Positions 1 to 5,000 of a stretch of DNA of 5,000 bases are shown piece after piece; position 1 is the stretch's first letter, and the number at the start of each line of letters is the position of its first letter. Origin of the DNA: Methanobacterium formicicum (GTDB taxonomy: Archaea; Methanobacteriota; Methanobacteria; Methanobacteriales; Methanobacteriaceae). The stretch covers positions 17,501 through 22,500 of the forward strand of contig NZ_JARVXG010000036.1 of the NCBI RefSeq assembly GCF_029848115.1. The letters are read 5' to 3'. A model generated the notes under the pieces. It was not told where the DNA came from, searched no databases, and saw only the letters and a program-made list of their open reading frames with translations. Made by a program: the position numbers and the translations under genes.

Positions 1-1026
<1,026 letters not shown>

Positions 1027-1049
1027 TATGATAATCGTTGTTTAATTAG

Positions 1050-1057
1050 TTTATAAA
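1050..1057 (-). promoter_or_regulatory. TATA-like box, candidate trpS promoter
   Basis: Minus strand reads CCAAAC-TTTATAAA. TTTATAAA is close to the archaeal TATA consensus and is preceded by an A-rich BRE-like stretch. A start site about 25 nt downstream would fall near 1028, giving a roughly 16-nt leader that just includes the ribosome binding site. This suggests trpS can be transcribed apart from endA. AT-rich background makes chance matches common, so it is only a candidate. Confidence 0.4.
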
Positions 1058-1079
1058 GTTTGGTATGCCTTCAAAATCA

Positions 1080-1592
<513 letters not shown>

Positions 1593-1620
1593 ATAATTTC
1601 ACCTATTTTTTTAAAATGTA

Positions 1621-1639
1621 CTGGAAAAATTAATTCCAG
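1621..1639. repeat. Short perfect inverted repeat between hxlB and endA
   Basis: CTGGAA and TTCCAG arms of 6 bp flank a 7-nt AT spacer. It lies 29 bp upstream of the endA start and 62 bp beyond the hxlB stop. No T-run follows directly, so it does not look like a standard terminator; it could be an operator or a weak RNA hairpin, or chance. Confidence 0.3.
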
Positions 1640-1700
1640 GGATGGTAAGGGTAGTCTGAATATGTTTTTAAGTTTAAATGACTTTCACTGGATTTTGAGG

Positions 1701-2306
<606 letters not shown>

Positions 2307-2350
2307 TCATTATCCATGAATAGGGTTATTTGCGGGAATTTGTTGTTAAC

Positions 2351-3022
<672 letters not shown>

Positions 3023-3030
3023 GAAAAACA

Positions 3031-3036
3031 TCCCCT
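3031..3036 (-). promoter_or_regulatory. Ribosome binding site favouring the TTG start of npdG
   Basis: The minus strand reads AGGGGA, then TGTTTTTC (8 nt), then TTG. The purine block overlaps the upstream ATG (3031-3029), which therefore lacks spacing, while the TTG is well placed. Starting at TTG also removes the unusual hydrophobic MFF prefix before the conserved KIGIIGGTG. Confidence 0.65.
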
Positions 3037-3102
3037 AATTTTTTTCTTAATTTCCACATTTCTTTCAAACTTTCTTTTCGAATAAAATTCACTATGATCC
3101 AA

Positions 3103-3124
3103 AATTAGATTAAATGTTCTAATT
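3103..3124. promoter_or_regulatory. AATTAGA-N8-TCTAATT dyad upstream of npdG
   Basis: Perfect 7-bp arms separated by 8 bp, centred about 92 bp upstream of the npdG start. Half-site spacing of about 15 bp would suit a dimeric helix-turn-helix regulator, but the arms are AT-rich and could arise by chance. No clean TATA box for npdG is seen beside it. Confidence 0.25.
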
Positions 3125-3226
3125 AAGTATTTGTGTGCCAGTTCAGTAAAATTTTTTTAAAGGTTCATCCTGGTTATAATAGATAGTAAGTTAAGGGTGA
3201 GGGAAAACTTGGGTTTTGTGGCGCAA

Positions 3227-3238
3227 ACTATATATAGT
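3227..3238. promoter_or_regulatory. ACTATATATAGT palindrome, TATA-like
   Basis: A perfect 12-bp palindrome preceded on the plus strand by GCGCAA, a BRE-like context. It resembles a strong archaeal TATA box, and being symmetric could direct either strand. Plus-strand transcription would start near 3258, where only a tiny ORF follows. Role unknown. Confidence 0.35.
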
Positions 3239-3322
3239 AGTAAAGCAAAAAGATGTGTAAAATAAATGAATTATGTCGAATCATTATTCCCGATAGTTAA
3301 TAACATGCAATAGATGTATTAT

Positions 3323-3383
3323 ATATTTTATAAAAACCAATTTAGGCTTTAATACGTTTTTTAACGGTTAAAATATTTTATAA
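3323..3383. repeat. TATA-like 11-mer ATATTTTATAA repeated 50 bp apart
   Basis: The same 11 bases occur at 3323-3333 and 3373-3383, exactly 50 bp apart. Both resemble archaeal TATA boxes on the plus strand and would place starts near 3353 and 3403. Because the sequence is pure A/T in an AT-rich gap, the repetition may be chance. Confidence 0.25.
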
Positions 3384-3389
3384 CATTCA

Positions 3390-3422
3390 CATAATGGTCA
3401 ATCAGTATTTTGTGCCATTATG
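3390..3422 (+). repeat. Inverted repeat CATAATGG / CCATTATG
   Basis: Perfect 8-bp arms (3390-3397 and 3415-3422) around a 17-nt spacer. It is the first of three inverted repeats in 130 bp. It could form an RNA stem or be a split operator. Confidence 0.4.
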
Positions 3423-3464
3423 GTTTTGTTGATAGTGTCTTTTTTTATCTATCTGCTAGCAATG

Positions 3465-3480
3465 TCTCTTTTTAAAGAGA
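3465..3480 (+). repeat. Inverted repeat TCTCTTT / AAAGAGA
   Basis: Seven-base arms separated by TT, so nearly a 16-bp palindrome. In RNA the loop would have to open a few pairs. It lies 7 nt before the terminator-like hairpin, adding to the impression of a structured transcript or a protein binding site. Confidence 0.35.
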
Positions 3481-3487
3481 ATGCTCA

Positions 3488-3523
3488 AAAATAGCAGGGG
3501 TCATGTCCCCGTGCTATTTTATT
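3488..3523 (+). terminator. Strong hairpin with T-rich tail, terminator-like
   Basis: Left arm AAAATAGCAGGGG (3488-3500), 6-nt loop TCATGT, right arm CCCC then a bulged G3511 and TGCTATTTT (3507-3520): 13 paired bases. On the plus strand it runs into TTTTATTATA; on the minus strand the opposite arm runs into TTTTT, so it could act in both directions. It directly precedes the TATA-like box of the downstream leader and may insulate that promoter. Confidence 0.55.
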
Positions 3524-3530
3524 ATATAAT
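3522..3530 (+). promoter_or_regulatory. TATA-like box before the secreted-protein leader
   Basis: TTATATAAT resembles the archaeal TATA consensus. Transcription would begin about 25 nt downstream, near 3550, giving a leader of roughly 125 nt before the 3677 ATG. The BRE position is not purine-rich, which weakens the call. Confidence 0.4.
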
Positions 3531-3558
3531 ACTAAATTCACAAATTAGAGGTGTTTCA

Positions 3559-3665
<107 letters not shown>

Positions 3666-3676
3666 ATTTTGTCGGA

Positions 3677-4239
<563 letters not shown>

Positions 4240-4252
<13 letters not shown>

Positions 4253-4284
4253 ACATTAAAAACCAGCCATGGATATTTTTTTTT
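4240..4284 (+). terminator. Hairpin plus T9 terminator of the secreted-protein gene
   Basis: TGGCTGGT (4240-4247) pairs perfectly with ACCAGCCA (4262-4269) around a 14-nt loop, and nine T follow at 4276-4284. The left arm lies in the last coding codons, so the stop codon is in the loop. The T-run alone would suffice for archaeal intrinsic termination. The following stretch to 4434 is AT-rich with no gene. Confidence 0.7.
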
Positions 4285-4434
4285 AAATCTACTAAATCAA
4301 TTCCCTTTTTTAAAATAAATTTAGTTTTAAATGCATTTTTTGATTTTTATTAAGTAATTATTCGCAATTTTTAGTTATTTCTAATCAAATACCGGATTAA
4401 TGGAATTTAAAGATGTTTTTTTAAATTATTAGAG

Positions 4435-4452
4435 GGTTTAAAGAACAGTTCC

Positions 4453-4466
<14 letters not shown>
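4435..4466 (+). terminator. 25-bp imperfect palindrome followed by T6
   Basis: Positions 4435-4459 form a dyad centred on A4447 with 11 of 12 positions pairing (only 4442/4452 mismatched); outer arms are GGTTTAA/TTAAACC and the core is GAAC-A-GTTC. On the plus strand T6 follows at 4461-4466, so it could stop read-through into the convergent gene. It overlaps that gene's stop codon. On the minus strand no T-run follows. It could equally be a protein binding site. Confidence 0.45.

Positions 4467-5000
<534 letters not shown>

Larger units (their letters stand above)
3350..3523 (+). ncRNA. Candidate small RNA ending in a terminator hairpin
   Basis: Hypothesis only. A plus-strand TATA-like box at 3323-3333 would start transcription near 3353, and the stretch then contains three inverted repeats, the last a GC-containing 13-bp hairpin ending in TTTT. 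No ORF with a plausible ribosome binding site fills it. A terminator with no upstream plus-strand gene needs some transcript to terminate, and a short RNA is the simplest one. Alternatives are a bidirectional insulator before the 3677 gene, or leftover sequence. I recognise no known RNA family. Confidence 0.2.

Noticed and set aside
3209..3265. TTG-initiated 18-residue ORF (MGFVAQTIYSSKAKRCVK) after GGTGAGGG
   Set aside because: Ribosome binding site is acceptable, but the ORF runs across the TATA-like palindrome and is too short to separate from chance.
3300..3520. CRISPR array or transposon ends
   Set aside because: The inverted repeats differ from one another, are not regularly spaced copies, and no transposase or target duplication is present.

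Overview
The window looks like a piece of a methanogenic euryarchaeon's chromosome, most probably of the Methanobacterium/Methanobacteriales type. The case rests on an archaeal-type tryptophanyl-tRNA synthetase, an archaeal homotetrameric tRNA-splicing endonuclease, an archaeal 6-phospho-3-hexuloisomerase, an F420H2:NADP+ oxidoreductase (coenzyme F420 is typical of methanogens), AT-rich intergenic DNA with archaeal TATA-like boxes, and GGTG-type ribosome binding sites with TTG starts. The genus is an inference from protein similarity recalled from memory, not from a search.

Layout: positions 1-3022 hold four minus-strand genes, reading right to left: F420-dependent NADP reductase (npdG/fno, TTG start at 3022), 6-phospho-3-hexuloisomerase (hxlB), tRNA-intron endonuclease (endA) and tryptophanyl-tRNA synthetase (trpS, cut by the left edge). 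Gaps of 67-108 bp separate them, and a TATA-like box sits directly before trpS, so they form a co-oriented cluster but not necessarily one transcript. Positions 3023-3676 are about 650 bp without a convincing gene. This stretch holds TATA-like boxes, three successive inverted repeats (the last a strong terminator-like hairpin at 3488-3520), a 12-codon mini-ORF with a good ribosome binding site, a GGTTC/GAACC dyad and an imperfect tandem repeat. Positions 3677-4252 (plus strand) encode a small exported protein of unknown function with two CxxC pairs and a Thr/Ser/Asn-rich tail. It ends in a clear hairpin plus T9 terminator. The right edge holds a convergent minus-strand gene for a TIM-barrel sugar-phosphate isomerase/epimerase-like (AP-endonuclease-2 fold) protein, cut by the window end. 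A 25-bp imperfect palindrome overlaps its stop codon.

How the genes fit together: npdG makes NADPH from F420H2 for biosynthesis. hxlB belongs to the ribulose-monophosphate route, which archaea lacking the oxidative pentose phosphate pathway run in reverse to make ribulose 5-phosphate. endA and trpS both act on tRNA, and tRNA-Trp is a classic intron-containing tRNA in Euryarchaeota, so their adjacency may be functional. The least explained part is 3340-4284: a structured leader or possible small-RNA region in front of the secreted Cys-pair protein, whose best ribosome binding site points to an ATT codon instead of the annotatable ATG. I see no clear mobile element, CRISPR array, tRNA or rRNA.
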